Source: an uncultured Photobacterium sp. (lineage in GTDB: Bacteria > Pseudomonadota > Gammaproteobacteria > Enterobacterales > Vibrionaceae). From it: a DNA stretch of 64,000 nt. The DNA lies in the NCBI RefSeq assembly GCF_947502415.1, contig NZ_CANMZV010000020.1:24811-88810 (forward strand), read 5' to 3'. Shown one piece after another: positions 39,083 through 47,104 of this stretch (within the stretch, counting starts at the first letter, position 1; each line of letters starts with the position of its first letter). The notes under the pieces were generated by a model. It was not told the DNA's origin. It did no database searches and saw only the letters and a program-made list of their open reading frames with translations. A program made the translations under genes and the position numbers.

Positions 39083-39743
39083 CGACACATTCCTTAATAA
39101 AAGCAGCCAACAACTCAACCACTCGAACTCGATTCTGCTGCTCTGTCAGCCCAGACGCTTTCCTCGGCTTAAAGCTATGATCGCCATCAGGTAAGAAAGC
39201 AATCTCAACGGCATCGGGAAATTGCCAGCCTTCTACTTCTGTACGGGTGCCAAAGGTATCTCGTTCTCCCTGCAGGATCAGGGTCGGCATCGTCGTACTT
39301 TGCAAATGCTCGCCACGAAAGTTGTCCGGCTTGCCCGGCGGATTAAAAGGAAAACCTAAGCAGGCCACACCGCTCACCTTTCCCTGGCAGTTTTCAACCC
39401 CTGCGGTTTCCGCAGCAATCTCTGAAACCATCAGGCTGGCCATACGACCTCCCATCGACTTACCGCCGATCACCAATCTGCCATCTACGCTGAATGCCTC
39501 GATATGGCGCTGAAAATCAAGTAACAACTTAGGCTGGCGATCCGGCGGGCGTTTCTTGCCATCTTCGCTGCGTTTGACCATATAGGGAAAATTAAATCGT
39601 ACCACCCGAATGCCGTGTCCGGCCAGGTCTTGAGCTATCGTGGTCATAAACTCATGCTCCATCCCCGCTCCGGCACCGTGGGCAAACAAAAACGTTGCCA
39701 CGGCATCCTTTGTGTCCGGCCCATCAATAAGGTATTCAGACAT
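39072..39743 (-). CDS. KANL3/Tex30-type alpha/beta hydrolase
   Basis: A 223-residue alpha/beta-fold hydrolase, close in pattern to the KANL3/Tex30 family. Motifs: FLFAHGAGAGMEHEFM near the N-terminus, the nucleophile elbow GGKSMGGRMAS (about residue 90), an acid in LQGERDTFGT and the His in LPDGDHSFKPRK. The substrate is unknown. The start at 39743 overlaps the gcvA end by 8 bp and its stop overlaps ygdD by 11 bp. In E. coli there is no gene between gcvA and ygdD, so this one is an addition. Confidence 0.88.
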   Translation of the reverse strand: MSEYLIDGPDTKDAVATFLFAHGAGAGMEHEFMTTIAQDLAGHGIRVVRFNFPYMVKRSEDGKKRPPDRQPKLLLDFQRHIEAFSVDGRLVIGGKSMGGRMASLMVSEIAAETAGVENCQGKVSGVACLGFPFNPPGKPDNFRGEHLQSTTMPTLILQGERDTFGTRTEVEGWQFPDAVEIAFLPDGDHSFKPRKASGLTEQQNRVRVVELLAAFIKECVDAD

Positions 39744-40644
39744 CGGGCATATCCTCCTGTTCGCGCGCCGCCTTGGCCAAAACCCAGTCACGGAAAATCT
39801 GGATACGACCGGTTTCCGCCTGCTTCTCCTGGCAAACCAGATAGAAGGCGTTCTTACTCATCAGCACTTCATCAAACGGACAAACCAAGCGACCGGCTTC
39901 CAATTCAGGCTGAGCCAGTACGTTATTTCCCAAGGCAATACCCTGACCGTGAACGGCTGCCTGCAGCACCATGGTGGAGTGACTGAAAATCGGCCCCTGA
40001 TTCACATTGGTTCCGGTTATCTCGTGATGGCGAACATAGTTCTTCCACTCTTTACGGGAAGTGTCATGAAGTAAAGTGTGGTACTTAAGATCGTCAAGCG
40101 AGCGTAGCGGCTTCGAGCCAGTCAGCAGCATCGGCGAACAAACGGGCAGCAAGAACTCCTGGTAAAGCTTATCGGCACGTAATCCCTGCCAGTTACCGCG
40201 GCCATAATAAATCGCCACATCGACATCATCGGTCAAGGAACCTTCATCCAGATCGACCGCTTTGATCCTGACATCTATATCCGGGTGCTGTTCATTGAAA
40301 TCCGCCAATCGGGGGACCAGCCATTGAATAGCAAAACTAGGAGGTAAACTAATGGTTAACGCACCTTTCGCGCCGCGTTCCAAGACTTTATCAGTGGCAT
40401 CTGAGATTGCAGAAAAGATGTCTTTGATGTCAAGAAAGTAGCTTTGACCTTCTTCAGTCAGCAACAAAGATCGGTTGCGACGGCGAAATAATTTAAGCCC
40501 CAGAAATTCCTCTAGAGCCTTAATTTGGTGGCTTACAGCAGCTTGAGTAACGAACAATTCTTCAGCTGCACGGGTAAAACTCAAGTGCCTTGCTGCAGCT
40601 TCGAACACTTTTAGCGAGTTTAGAGGTGGTAGACGTCTTGACAT
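39736..40644 (-). CDS. gcvA: LysR-type glycine-cleavage regulator GcvA
   Basis: GcvA activates or represses the glycine cleavage operon gcvTHP and activates the gcvB sRNA. The 302-residue product has the N-terminal winged HTH (LNSLKVFEAAARHLSFTRAAEELFVTQAAVSHQIKALEE, given here only for recognition of its SLKVF..AARHLSF start) and a substrate-binding-type C-terminal domain (about 95-295). It is divergent from gcvB, exactly as in E. coli, which secures the name. Confidence 0.95.
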   Translation of the reverse strand: MSRRLPPLNSLKVFEAAARHLSFTRAAEELFVTQAAVSHQIKALEEFLGLKLFRRRNRSLLLTEEGQSYFLDIKDIFSAISDATDKVLERGAKGALTISLPPSFAIQWLVPRLADFNEQHPDIDVRIKAVDLDEGSLTDDVDVAIYYGRGNWQGLRADKLYQEFLLPVCSPMLLTGSKPLRSLDDLKYHTLLHDTSRKEWKNYVRHHEITGTNVNQGPIFSHSTMVLQAAVHGQGIALGNNVLAQPELEAGRLVCPFDEVLMSKNAFYLVCQEKQAETGRIQIFRDWVLAKAAREQEDMPDV

Positions 40645-40655
40645 ACTTTTCCTGC

Positions 40656-40660
40656 ATTAG
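40656..40660 (-). promoter_or_regulatory. Candidate GcvA-binding CTAAT in the gcvA/gcvB region
   Basis: The 83-bp gcvA/gcvB divergent region contains CTAAT on the minus strand, the core recognised by GcvA in E. coli, 12 bp upstream of the gcvA start. A plus-strand promoter for gcvB follows: TTGCTC (40693-40698), 17 bp, TATGAT (40716-40721). Confidence 0.5.
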
Positions 40661-40727
40661 TTTTTTTTATGGCAAACATTATAAATTGTCCATTGCTCCA
40701 GGGCTACATAAACCATATGATTTGCTT

Positions 40728-40917
40728 CGCAACGGTGAGCGAGGTTCAGTTTTGCCCTCTCGGCATCTAACTCTCAGTCATAGTTGCGATGTTGTGTTTG
40801 CATATTGTCCGGGTTGTTCCGGACGGGTAGTCAATCTACCACTTTTACTTCCTGTATTTTTGACCTGTCTGTCAAAGTTTATTGTTAGCACTGTGCCCCA
40901 ACACGGTGCTTTTTTTT
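40728..40917 (+). ncRNA. gcvB: GcvB small regulatory RNA
   Basis: GcvB is an Hfq-dependent sRNA that represses many amino-acid and peptide transporter mRNAs. The G/U-rich seed GTTGCGATGTTGTGTTTG (40783-40800) is the hallmark R1 region of E. coli GcvB. It is followed by a hairpin (GTCCGGG / CCGGAC, 40807-40824), ACTTCCTGTA (40847-40856) and CCTGTCTGTC, all in the same order as E. coli. The RNA ends with a terminator (AGCACTGTG / CACGGTGCT, then seven Ts). The 5' end is estimated from the TATGAT box. The remainder of the 427-bp gcvA-csdA gap contains a TATAAT (40983-40988), probably of csdA. Confidence 0.94.
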
Positions 40918-41071
40918 ATCTGTCTTCCTTGAATTGAACATGCTGAACTCAGTCAGATACCTGCATCTTGAGGTCACTTGGGTATAATTAGCATGAGCCT
41001 ACTTATAATCCCTTGCTCTTATGGCAAATAATGGCATGATCGCCTCCTTCTTTTTCGCAATGTGACTCATC

Positions 41072-42292
41072 ATGACTGTTCAATTTGATATCAACCAAAT
41101 TCGCCAGCAGTTCCCGGCACTCAACCAGGACTGCAACGGTCAGCCTCTCGTCTACCTAGACAGTGCTGCGACCACCCAAAAGCCAAAAATTGTTATCGAA
41201 ACCATCCAGCAGTACTACAGCGGTCACAACGCTAATGTTCACCGTGGCAGCCACGCCCTGACGGCAGCGGCAACCACCCAGTTTGAACAGGCACGCGAAA
41301 CGGTCCAACGCTTTATTAACGCCAAACATAATAAAGAAATCATCTGGACCCGGGGAGCAACGGAAGCCCTGAACCTGATTGCCCAGACTTATGCCCGACA
41401 GAACCTCAAACCGGGTGATGAGATCCTGGTGAGCGAGCTCGAACACCACGCCAATATCGTGCCGTGGCAGATCGTGGCGGAACAGACCGGTGCTAAAGTC
41501 GTAAAAATCCCGATGAACCCGGACTGCACCCTGGATATGGATGCATTCCACCAGAGCCTAAACAAGCAAACCAAAATCGTTGCCGTAGCCCATATCACCA
41601 ATGTAACCGGCACCCGCAACCCTATAGAAAAAATCATTGCCGACGCCCACCAATACGGTGCTGTCGCTGTGATTGACGGTGCGCAGGCGGTGGCTCATGA
41701 AAAAGTCGATGTTCAGGCGCTGGATGCCGACTTCTATGTCTTCTCTGGCCACAAAATTTTTGCCCCGGCAGGGATTGGGGTTCTTTACGGTAAATACGAC
41801 CTGCTGGACGCTATGCCACCATGGCACGGCGGAGGCAAAATGGTGGAGAAAGTCTCTTTCGAGGGAACGACCTTCTCAGCCGTTCCGGGTAAATTTGAGG
41901 CTGGAACCCCCAACGTCGCTGGCAGCCTGGCCCTTGCTGCCGCTATCGACTGGCTAACAGCGCTTGACCAACAAGCGTCAGAAGCACATATCCACAAATT
42001 ACGCCAACAGGCACTGAACGGCATCAAAGATATCGAGGATCTGCGTATTGTCGGCCTTCAGCCCGATGCCAGTTTATTTTCCTTTGTTGTCGACGGCGTC
42101 CACCATCAGGACATTGCTACCCTGCTTGACCAGCAAGGCATTGCCCTGCGCGCCGGCCACCACTGTGCCCACCCGATGCTTGATGCGCTCGGGCTGAGCG
42201 GTACCCTGCGAGTATCGCTGGCGCTGTACAATACCGAACAAGATGTTGAACGCTTTATCGCGGCTTTGCATAAAGCGTGCAGCCTGCTTTAG
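41072..42292 (+). CDS. csdA: Cysteine desulfurase CsdA
   Basis: CsdA is a PLP enzyme that removes sulfur from cysteine and passes it to CsdE. The 406-residue product is a SufS/CsdA-type (class II) desulfurase: LDSAATTQKP near residue 30, ELEHHANIVPWQ, the PLP lysine in FSGHKIFAPAGIGVLYG (about residue 229) and the active-site Cys in RAGHHCAHPMLD (about residue 365). csdE follows by 9 bp, fixing the name. It lies just after gcvB. Confidence 0.95.
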   Translation: MTVQFDINQIRQQFPALNQDCNGQPLVYLDSAATTQKPKIVIETIQQYYSGHNANVHRGSHALTAAATTQFEQARETVQRFINAKHNKEIIWTRGATEALNLIAQTYARQNLKPGDEILVSELEHHANIVPWQIVAEQTGAKVVKIPMNPDCTLDMDAFHQSLNKQTKIVAVAHITNVTGTRNPIEKIIADAHQYGAVAVIDGAQAVAHEKVDVQALDADFYVFSGHKIFAPAGIGVLYGKYDLLDAMPPWHGGGKMVEKVSFEGTTFSAVPGKFEAGTPNVAGSLALAAAIDWLTALDQQASEAHIHKLRQQALNGIKDIEDLRIVGLQPDASLFSFVVDGVHHQDIATLLDQQGIALRAGHHCAHPMLDALGLSGTLRVSLALYNTEQDVERFIAALHKACSLL

Positions 42293-42301
42293 GAGAGACT
42301 G

Positions 42302-42730
42302 ATGAGCCTACCACAACACCCTTTCGGCACGGACATTACCACTGAAACCATCGTTGCCCAGATGGCGGCAGCTAACAGCTGGGAAGACAGGTACCGCAAT
42401 GTCATTCAGCTTGGTAAAAAACTGCCAGCGCTGCCAGAGGAGCTAAAGCAAAATCAGCTAAAAGTCAGTGGCTGTGAAAGCCAGGTCTGGCTGGCCCACC
42501 AGCAAGACGGCGAGATCTTCCACTTTGCAGCCGATTCTGACGCCCGTATCGTCCGTGGCCTGATCACACTAGTACTGACCGCCTACGAAGGAAAGACTGC
42601 CGCGGAAATTCAAGCATTTGATATCGACAGCTATTTTGACAGCCTCGGATTAATGGCCCACCTAAGCCCATCACGCGGCAATGGCCTGATGGCTATTGTT
42701 GAACAGATAAAGTCGCTGGCTAGCGCATAA
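42302..42730 (+). CDS. csdE: Sulfur acceptor CsdE (SufE family)
   Basis: CsdE accepts persulfide sulfur from CsdA and hands it to TcdA-linked and other pathways. The 142-residue SufE-fold protein has the acceptor Cys58 in LKVSGCESQVWL and the family motif DSDARIVRGLITLVLTAYEGK. It is 9 bp after csdA, preceded by a strong AGGAGAG Shine-Dalgarno. tcdA is convergent beyond a terminator. Confidence 0.95.
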   Translation: MSLPQHPFGTDITTETIVAQMAAANSWEDRYRNVIQLGKKLPALPEELKQNQLKVSGCESQVWLAHQQDGEIFHFAADSDARIVRGLITLVLTAYEGKTAAEIQAFDIDSYFDSLGLMAHLSPSRGNGLMAIVEQIKSLASA

Positions 42731-42745
42731 TGCATCGATAACCAA

Positions 42746-42785
42746 GAACAAAAAAGCGAGAGCCTCGGCTCTCGCTTTTTTGTTC
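42746..42785. terminator. Bidirectional terminator between csdE and tcdA
   Basis: GAACAAAAAAGCGAGAGCC-TCG-GGCTCTCGCTTTTTTGTTC (stem arms about 42746-42764 and 42767-42785) is a near-perfect palindrome with A- and T-runs on both sides. Confidence 0.9.
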
Positions 42786-42801
42786 AAGTCATGCCAACGT
42801 C

Positions 42802-43611
42802 TTAATTGGAGTGTTTTGCAATCAACTTCTGCAAGATACGTGATACCGCGACGAAGCCAAAAGTTGCCGTTACCATCGTCGCCGCACCAAAGCCACTGGC
42901 ACAATCCATACGTTTAGGCCCTTCTGCCGATGCCTTGGCATTACATACCGAACCATCGGCCTGCGGGTATTTCAGCTGCTCAGTCGAGAACACACATTCA
43001 ATACCAAACTTACGCTTCGGGTTTTTAGGGAAGTTATGATGACGACGCAAAGTATCACGCAACTTCTTCGCTAGCGGGTCTTGGATAGTTTTTGTCAGAT
43101 CAGTAATTTGAATTTGCGTCGGATCCATCTGACCGCCGGCGCCACCTGTGGTGATCACCTTTAACTTATTACTCTTACAATACGCCAGCAGCGCCGCCTT
43201 TGGCTTCATACTGTCAATAGCATCAAGAACATAGTCATAACGGGCATCGATATACTGCGGGATATTCTCCGGAGTAATGAAGTCATCAATCAGGTTCACC
43301 TTACACTCAGGATTAATCAGCCTGATGCGCTCAGCCATTACTTCGATTTTACTCTGACCGACAGTTCCCGTCATAGCATGGATCTGGCGGTTGATATTAG
43401 TTACACACACATCATCCATATCGATCAGGGTCAGCTCGCCAACGCCAGAACGAGCCAGAGCCTCTGCGGCCCATGAACCGACACCACCAATACCAATAAC
43501 ACACACATGAGCAGCACGCAGTATTTCTACTTCGTTGTTGCCGTACAGACGGCGTGTACCGCCAAAACGCTGGTTGTAATTGTCAGAAGCCGGGGTATCT
43601 AATTCACGCAT
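42802..43611 (-). CDS. tcdA: tRNA threonylcarbamoyladenosine dehydratase TcdA (CsdL)
   Basis: TcdA is an E1-like enzyme that cyclises t6A37 in tRNA to ct6A using ATP. The 269-residue product has the nucleotide motif VIGIGGVGSWAAEALARSG (about residues 35-53), DMDDVCVTNINRQ and the YVLDAIDSMKPKAALL segment. In E. coli it works with the CsdA-CsdE sulfur relay, and the genes neighbour each other here in the same convergent manner. Confidence 0.96.
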   Translation of the reverse strand: MRELDTPASDNYNQRFGGTRRLYGNNEVEILRAAHVCVIGIGGVGSWAAEALARSGVGELTLIDMDDVCVTNINRQIHAMTGTVGQSKIEVMAERIRLINPECKVNLIDDFITPENIPQYIDARYDYVLDAIDSMKPKAALLAYCKSNKLKVITTGGAGGQMDPTQIQITDLTKTIQDPLAKKLRDTLRRHHNFPKNPKRKFGIECVFSTEQLKYPQADGSVCNAKASAEGPKRMDCASGFGAATMVTATFGFVAVSRILQKLIAKHSN

Positions 43612-43728
43612 AAGTATTCACAAGTAGCTAGGGTCGTTCAGATAAAGAATGAGCGCGTTTTATACGCGCTCTGGTCACAATTGTCCAGCCTGGCCGCCAG
43701 ACAGACTTGCAATATCACCTAGCAGGAT

Positions 43729-44823
43729 CTACCCACCGATATTCTGCCAAGGTTTTTCAGTCACACTCCCCTGTAAACCCAGCTTCCAAACCCGACCATA
43801 ATGCTTGTAATGGCCGGCATCTATCCCAGCCTGAGGTCCCATCCCGTGATACAAATCAAGGTGGTTTTTCTTCACGGCCCCACCGGTATCAAGCGCCATT
43901 AATAATTTAAGCACATGCTGACCATTCCAGTTGCCCTCGCTATCAAGCTGAGGCACTTCGGCTAATAGCACACTGCCCATCGGCAGATAATCACGATCTG
44001 CCGCCACCGAGGCATGGGCCTGCAACGGGATCCCGGCCGTGCCCATCACATCCAGGCTATCTTGCGGTTTGAAGAATACAAACGACGGATTCTGCTCAAG
44101 AAGCTCACGAACAGTTTCCTCATCCTGCTGGCTAACCCACTCATCTATCGCCTTGAGCGACATTTTCTCGCGCGGCACCTCACCCCTCTCAATCAACACT
44201 TTACCGATACTGACATAAGGGTGACCATTTTTGCCGTTGTAAGCAAAATATTGAAGCTGACCGTTATCTTCAAAATGCACAAAGCCGCTACCCTGCACTT
44301 CCATCATGAATACATCCAGCATCGATGCGCTATAACCGAGCTCCAGCCCTTGCCCGTCAAGAGCCCCGGCATAGATTTCAGTCCGGCTTGGACACTGCTC
44401 TTCGCACTTTGGCATCCCATAAACCGGATAACGAAATGTCTCCGTCGGCTCATGACGAAGTTCAATCACCGGCGAAAAATAACCGGTAAACATAACGTTA
44501 CCGAAGCTATCTGCCCCCCCCATCTGGGCCATCTGGATGCCGAAATTTCCAAGCTGAGTCGGATCGCCACTTTGCTCTGCCCAATTTTGAAGCTGCAGGT
44601 AAAGCGGTTGGTACTTGTCTGCCATTGACGGCGAGCGCTCAAGCACCATTTCCATCTGTTGCTCAAACTGGCTGTAATCACTCGGTTTATCTGACTCTAC
44701 CATCGACACTTGATTCAAGATCTGATCAAAACGACCATCCAAGTACTGCTGACCATGATCTGTCGGCCTGGCACAACCCGCCAGGCCAATAATTAACATT
44801 GCTATTGTTGCTTTACGAAACAC
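43729..44823 (-). CDS. mltA: Membrane-bound lytic murein transglycosylase A (MltA)
   Basis: MltA is an outer-membrane lipoprotein that cleaves peptidoglycan to 1,6-anhydro products. The 364-residue precursor has a lipobox (LIIGLAGC at residues 10-17), the YxS/TGYFSPVI signature and a C-terminal 3D domain with LDTGGAVKKNHLDLYHG.G, whose Asp residues are catalytic in E. coli MltA. It follows tcdA at 117 bp on the same strand. Confidence 0.96.
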   Translation of the reverse strand: MFRKATIAMLIIGLAGCARPTDHGQQYLDGRFDQILNQVSMVESDKPSDYSQFEQQMEMVLERSPSMADKYQPLYLQLQNWAEQSGDPTQLGNFGIQMAQMGGADSFGNVMFTGYFSPVIELRHEPTETFRYPVYGMPKCEEQCPSRTEIYAGALDGQGLELGYSASMLDVFMMEVQGSGFVHFEDNGQLQYFAYNGKNGHPYVSIGKVLIERGEVPREKMSLKAIDEWVSQQDEETVRELLEQNPSFVFFKPQDSLDVMGTAGIPLQAHASVAADRDYLPMGSVLLAEVPQLDSEGNWNGQHVLKLLMALDTGGAVKKNHLDLYHGMGPQAGIDAGHYKHYGRVWKLGLQGSVTEKPWQNIGG

Positions 44824-44928
44824 GGTAAAGACCTATGAGATTAGTGTGGTATTTTCATCGCCCAGTATGCCTAAAGCGATTGCGGCATGAAAGTAAGAAT
44901 ATTTTATAATTTGTACAGATGAGTTTGT

Positions 44929-44962
44929 CAGGGCTCTGTATTTTATAACAAACAGAGTCCTG
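44929..44962. other. Imperfect inverted repeat between DUF2850 gene and mltA
   Basis: CAGGGCTCTGT and ACAGAGTCCTG are an 11-bp inverted pair (one G-T) around a 12-base A+T loop. No T-run follows on the minus strand, where it would lie after the DUF2850 gene. It could be a weak terminator or an operator. Confidence 0.4.
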
Positions 44963-45046
44963 CCCCCGTCAGACTATCTGGCTGAACAGGCTAACTACAA
45001 GAAGGGAAGAAATCAGGAAAGGTCTGATTATTGTTCTGTATGATAT

Positions 45047-45448
45047 TTAAGTACAATTTTGTGCCAGACAATGCTCAGGTTCTTTTTTTCGGGCAAAAGA
45101 AGAAATATAGTGGGCTGGCTGCTGACGCATCAGACGGCCCTCATGGAGCTTATAGACATAGATATCGTCACCAAGGCGATATTTGAGAATATTGCCATCC
45201 CAATCATAGCGCGTAGTAACCAAGCGACCGTCAACAAATACACCTTCCTGACGAAGCTCAAAGCTGTCTGCAACATAAGGTGCTACCTCTTTCTCCACCC
45301 ATGTTCCATTAATATTGGGGAGCGGCTTACCGCCGAACGTTTCCGTATCAATTGCACCAACAGCAATCATTGCAGAAAAGAAAAAACCAACAAGAGTCCC
45401 CCCCACCACGAAGGCAAATTGCAGTTTCATTTTTTGACCTTTCTTCAT
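45047..45448 (-). CDS. DUF2850 family membrane protein
   Basis: A 133-residue protein of the Vibrionaceae-restricted DUF2850 family. An N-terminal membrane helix (FAFVVGGTLVGFFFSAMIAVGA, about 11-32) precedes a periplasmic domain with the typical NGTWVEKEVAPYVADSFELR and GRLVTTRYDWDGN.L segments. Two Cys near the C-terminus (CLAQNC) may form a disulfide. Function unknown. It is divergent from argA. Confidence 0.85.
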   Translation of the reverse strand: MKKGQKMKLQFAFVVGGTLVGFFFSAMIAVGAIDTETFGGKPLPNINGTWVEKEVAPYVADSFELRQEGVFVDGRLVTTRYDWDGNILKYRLGDDIYVYKLHEGRLMRQQPAHYISSFARKKEPEHCLAQNCT

Positions 45449-45610
45449 AGCGTGATGTTCTCTGTGTTATCGATGATGAATATACCTAAAGCCAGCCAGT
45501 TTTCGACAAAATGGACAATGTGTAATACGACAACGGGATCTTGCATCCAAAAATCAACAATGAATCCTGTGCAGTACCACTTGCACTGGCACATATAATT
45601 AGCGACCATG

Positions 45611-45628
45611 CTCGAATAATTATTAAGC
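45611..45628. promoter_or_regulatory. Candidate ARG box upstream of argA
   Basis: The 18-bp sequence CTCGAATAATTATTAAGC fits the ArgR box WNTGAATWWWWATTCANW at 8 of 10 fixed positions. It lies 85-102 bp before argA. A second box at the usual 3-bp spacing is weak or absent. Confidence 0.5.
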
Positions 45629-45712
45629 ATTTTAGGCCAACATTTTTGCCGCCTTATCAGTGACAAATACACTAGTAACAAATCACCTAATAAATAACAT
45701 GGATGTATAGCA

Positions 45713-47038
45713 GTGAAACTACGAAGTACTGATCTGGTTAAAGGATTTCGTCAGTCCGCCCCATATCTCAATGCCCACAACGGCAAAACAATCGTGATCA
45801 TGCTCGGTGGCGAGGCCATCGCCCACAACAATTTCCCTCATATTGTCAATGATATAGCCCTATTAAATAGCTTAGGGTTGCGCATCGTTCTGGTTTACGG
45901 GGCCCGACCACAAATCACCCAGCTACTGGGTTCTCACGGCGATTCCAGCCCCTACCACAAAGACGTCCGAATTACCGACAAGCGCACTTTGGAACTCGCG
46001 AAACAGGCAGCCGGGCAACTCCAGCTCGATATCACGGCACGATTTTCCATGGGGCTCAACAATACTCCGATGGCCGGTTCGCAAATTCATGTAGTCAGCG
46101 GCAACTTCATAATTGCCCAGCCCCTTGGTATCGATGATGGCATCGATTACCACCACAGCGGCCGGATCCGCCGCATCGACTGCCAGGCCATCCACCGCCA
46201 GCTTGATCAGCAATCCATCGTCTTGTTGGGCCCGATAGCCAGCTCAGTCACCGGTGAGTGCTTTAACCTTACCTCGGAGGAGGTCGCAACCCAGTTGGCA
46301 ATCCGCTTAAAGGCCGACAAACTGATTGGCTTCTGCTCTGAACAAGGGGTTATTACCGACGACGGGAGTGTTGCCTCTGAGCTGTTACCTCACGAAGCAG
46401 AAAAAGCCCTACAGAACCTTATTAATAAAAGAGCCGATGACTGCGGCACAGGCCGATTCCTGCGCGGAGCCATCAGTGCTTGCCTGGCAGGCGTTCCCCG
46501 TAGCCATCTAATCAGCTATAAAGAAGACGGTGCGCTGATCCAGGAGCTGTTCTCCCTCGATGGGATCGGGACCCAAATCGTGATGGCCAGCGCCGAAAAA
46601 ATCCGCCGGGCAGGAATTGATGATATCGGTGGGATTCTGGCGTTGATCCGCCCCCTCGAACAGGAGGGTATTTTGGTTCGCCGATCTCGCGAACAACTTG
46701 AACAGGAAGTCGGGCAATTCACCATTATTGAGCGCGACAACCAAATCATTGGCTGTGCCGCCCTCTACCCTTTCGTCGAGGAAAAAATGGCGGAGATGGC
46801 CTGTGTCGCGATTCACCCGGATTATCGCGATGGTGATCGGGGGGGGATTCTACTCAACAGCCTGCGTCAACACGCTAAAAACCAAGGCCTCAAACACCTT
46901 TTTGTGCTCACCACCCGTAGCTTACATTGGTTTCTGGAGCAAGGGTTTTACGAATCCAACGTCGAACAACTTCCTATGGCCAAAAAAGCCCTTTATAATT
47001 TCCAGCGTCGCTCGAAAATATTGGTTCTCGACCTGTAG
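45713..47038 (+). CDS. argA: Amino-acid N-acetyltransferase ArgA
   Basis: ArgA acetylates glutamate, the first step of arginine synthesis, and is feedback-inhibited by arginine. The 441-residue product (443 in E. coli) has an amino-acid-kinase-like domain (about 1-285, with [15 protein letters not shown]) and a C-terminal GNAT domain (about 295-441, [15 protein letters not shown] and [14 protein letters not shown]). The start is GTG at 45713, preceded by GGATG. A candidate ARG box is upstream. recD is convergent, as in E. coli (where argA and recD also neighbour). Confidence 0.96.
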   Translation: MKLRSTDLVKGFRQSAPYLNAHNGKTIVIMLGGEAIAHNNFPHIVNDIALLNSLGLRIVLVYGARPQITQLLGSHGDSSPYHKDVRITDKRTLELAKQAAGQLQLDITARFSMGLNNTPMAGSQIHVVSGNFIIAQPLGIDDGIDYHHSGRIRRIDCQAIHRQLDQQSIVLLGPIASSVTGECFNLTSEEVATQLAIRLKADKLIGFCSEQGVITDDGSVASELLPHEAEKALQNLINKRADDCGTGRFLRGAISACLAGVPRSHLISYKEDGALIQELFSLDGIGTQIVMASAEKIRRAGIDDIGGILALIRPLEQEGILVRRSREQLEQEVGQFTIIERDNQIIGCAALYPFVEEKMAEMACVAIHPDYRDGDRGGILLNSLRQHAKNQGLKHLFVLTTRSLHWFLEQGFYESNVEQLPMAKKALYNFQRRSKILVLDL

Positions 47039-47053
47039 TACCCTCCCAATAAC

Positions 47054-47081
47054 AAAAGAGCCGACATGGGCCAGCTCTTTT
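47054..47081. terminator. Bidirectional terminator between argA and recD
   Basis: AAAAGAGC and GCTCTTTT flank a 12-base loop, giving a stem with A- and T-tracts on both strands. Confidence 0.7.
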
Positions 47082-47104
47082 AAATTAAATTTGGTTAAAC
47101 CAAC

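Noticed and set aside
40590..40937. Plus-strand open frame over the gcvA start and gcvB
   Set aside because: It overlaps the gcvA coding region and the whole GcvB RNA. The RNA features explain the sequence.
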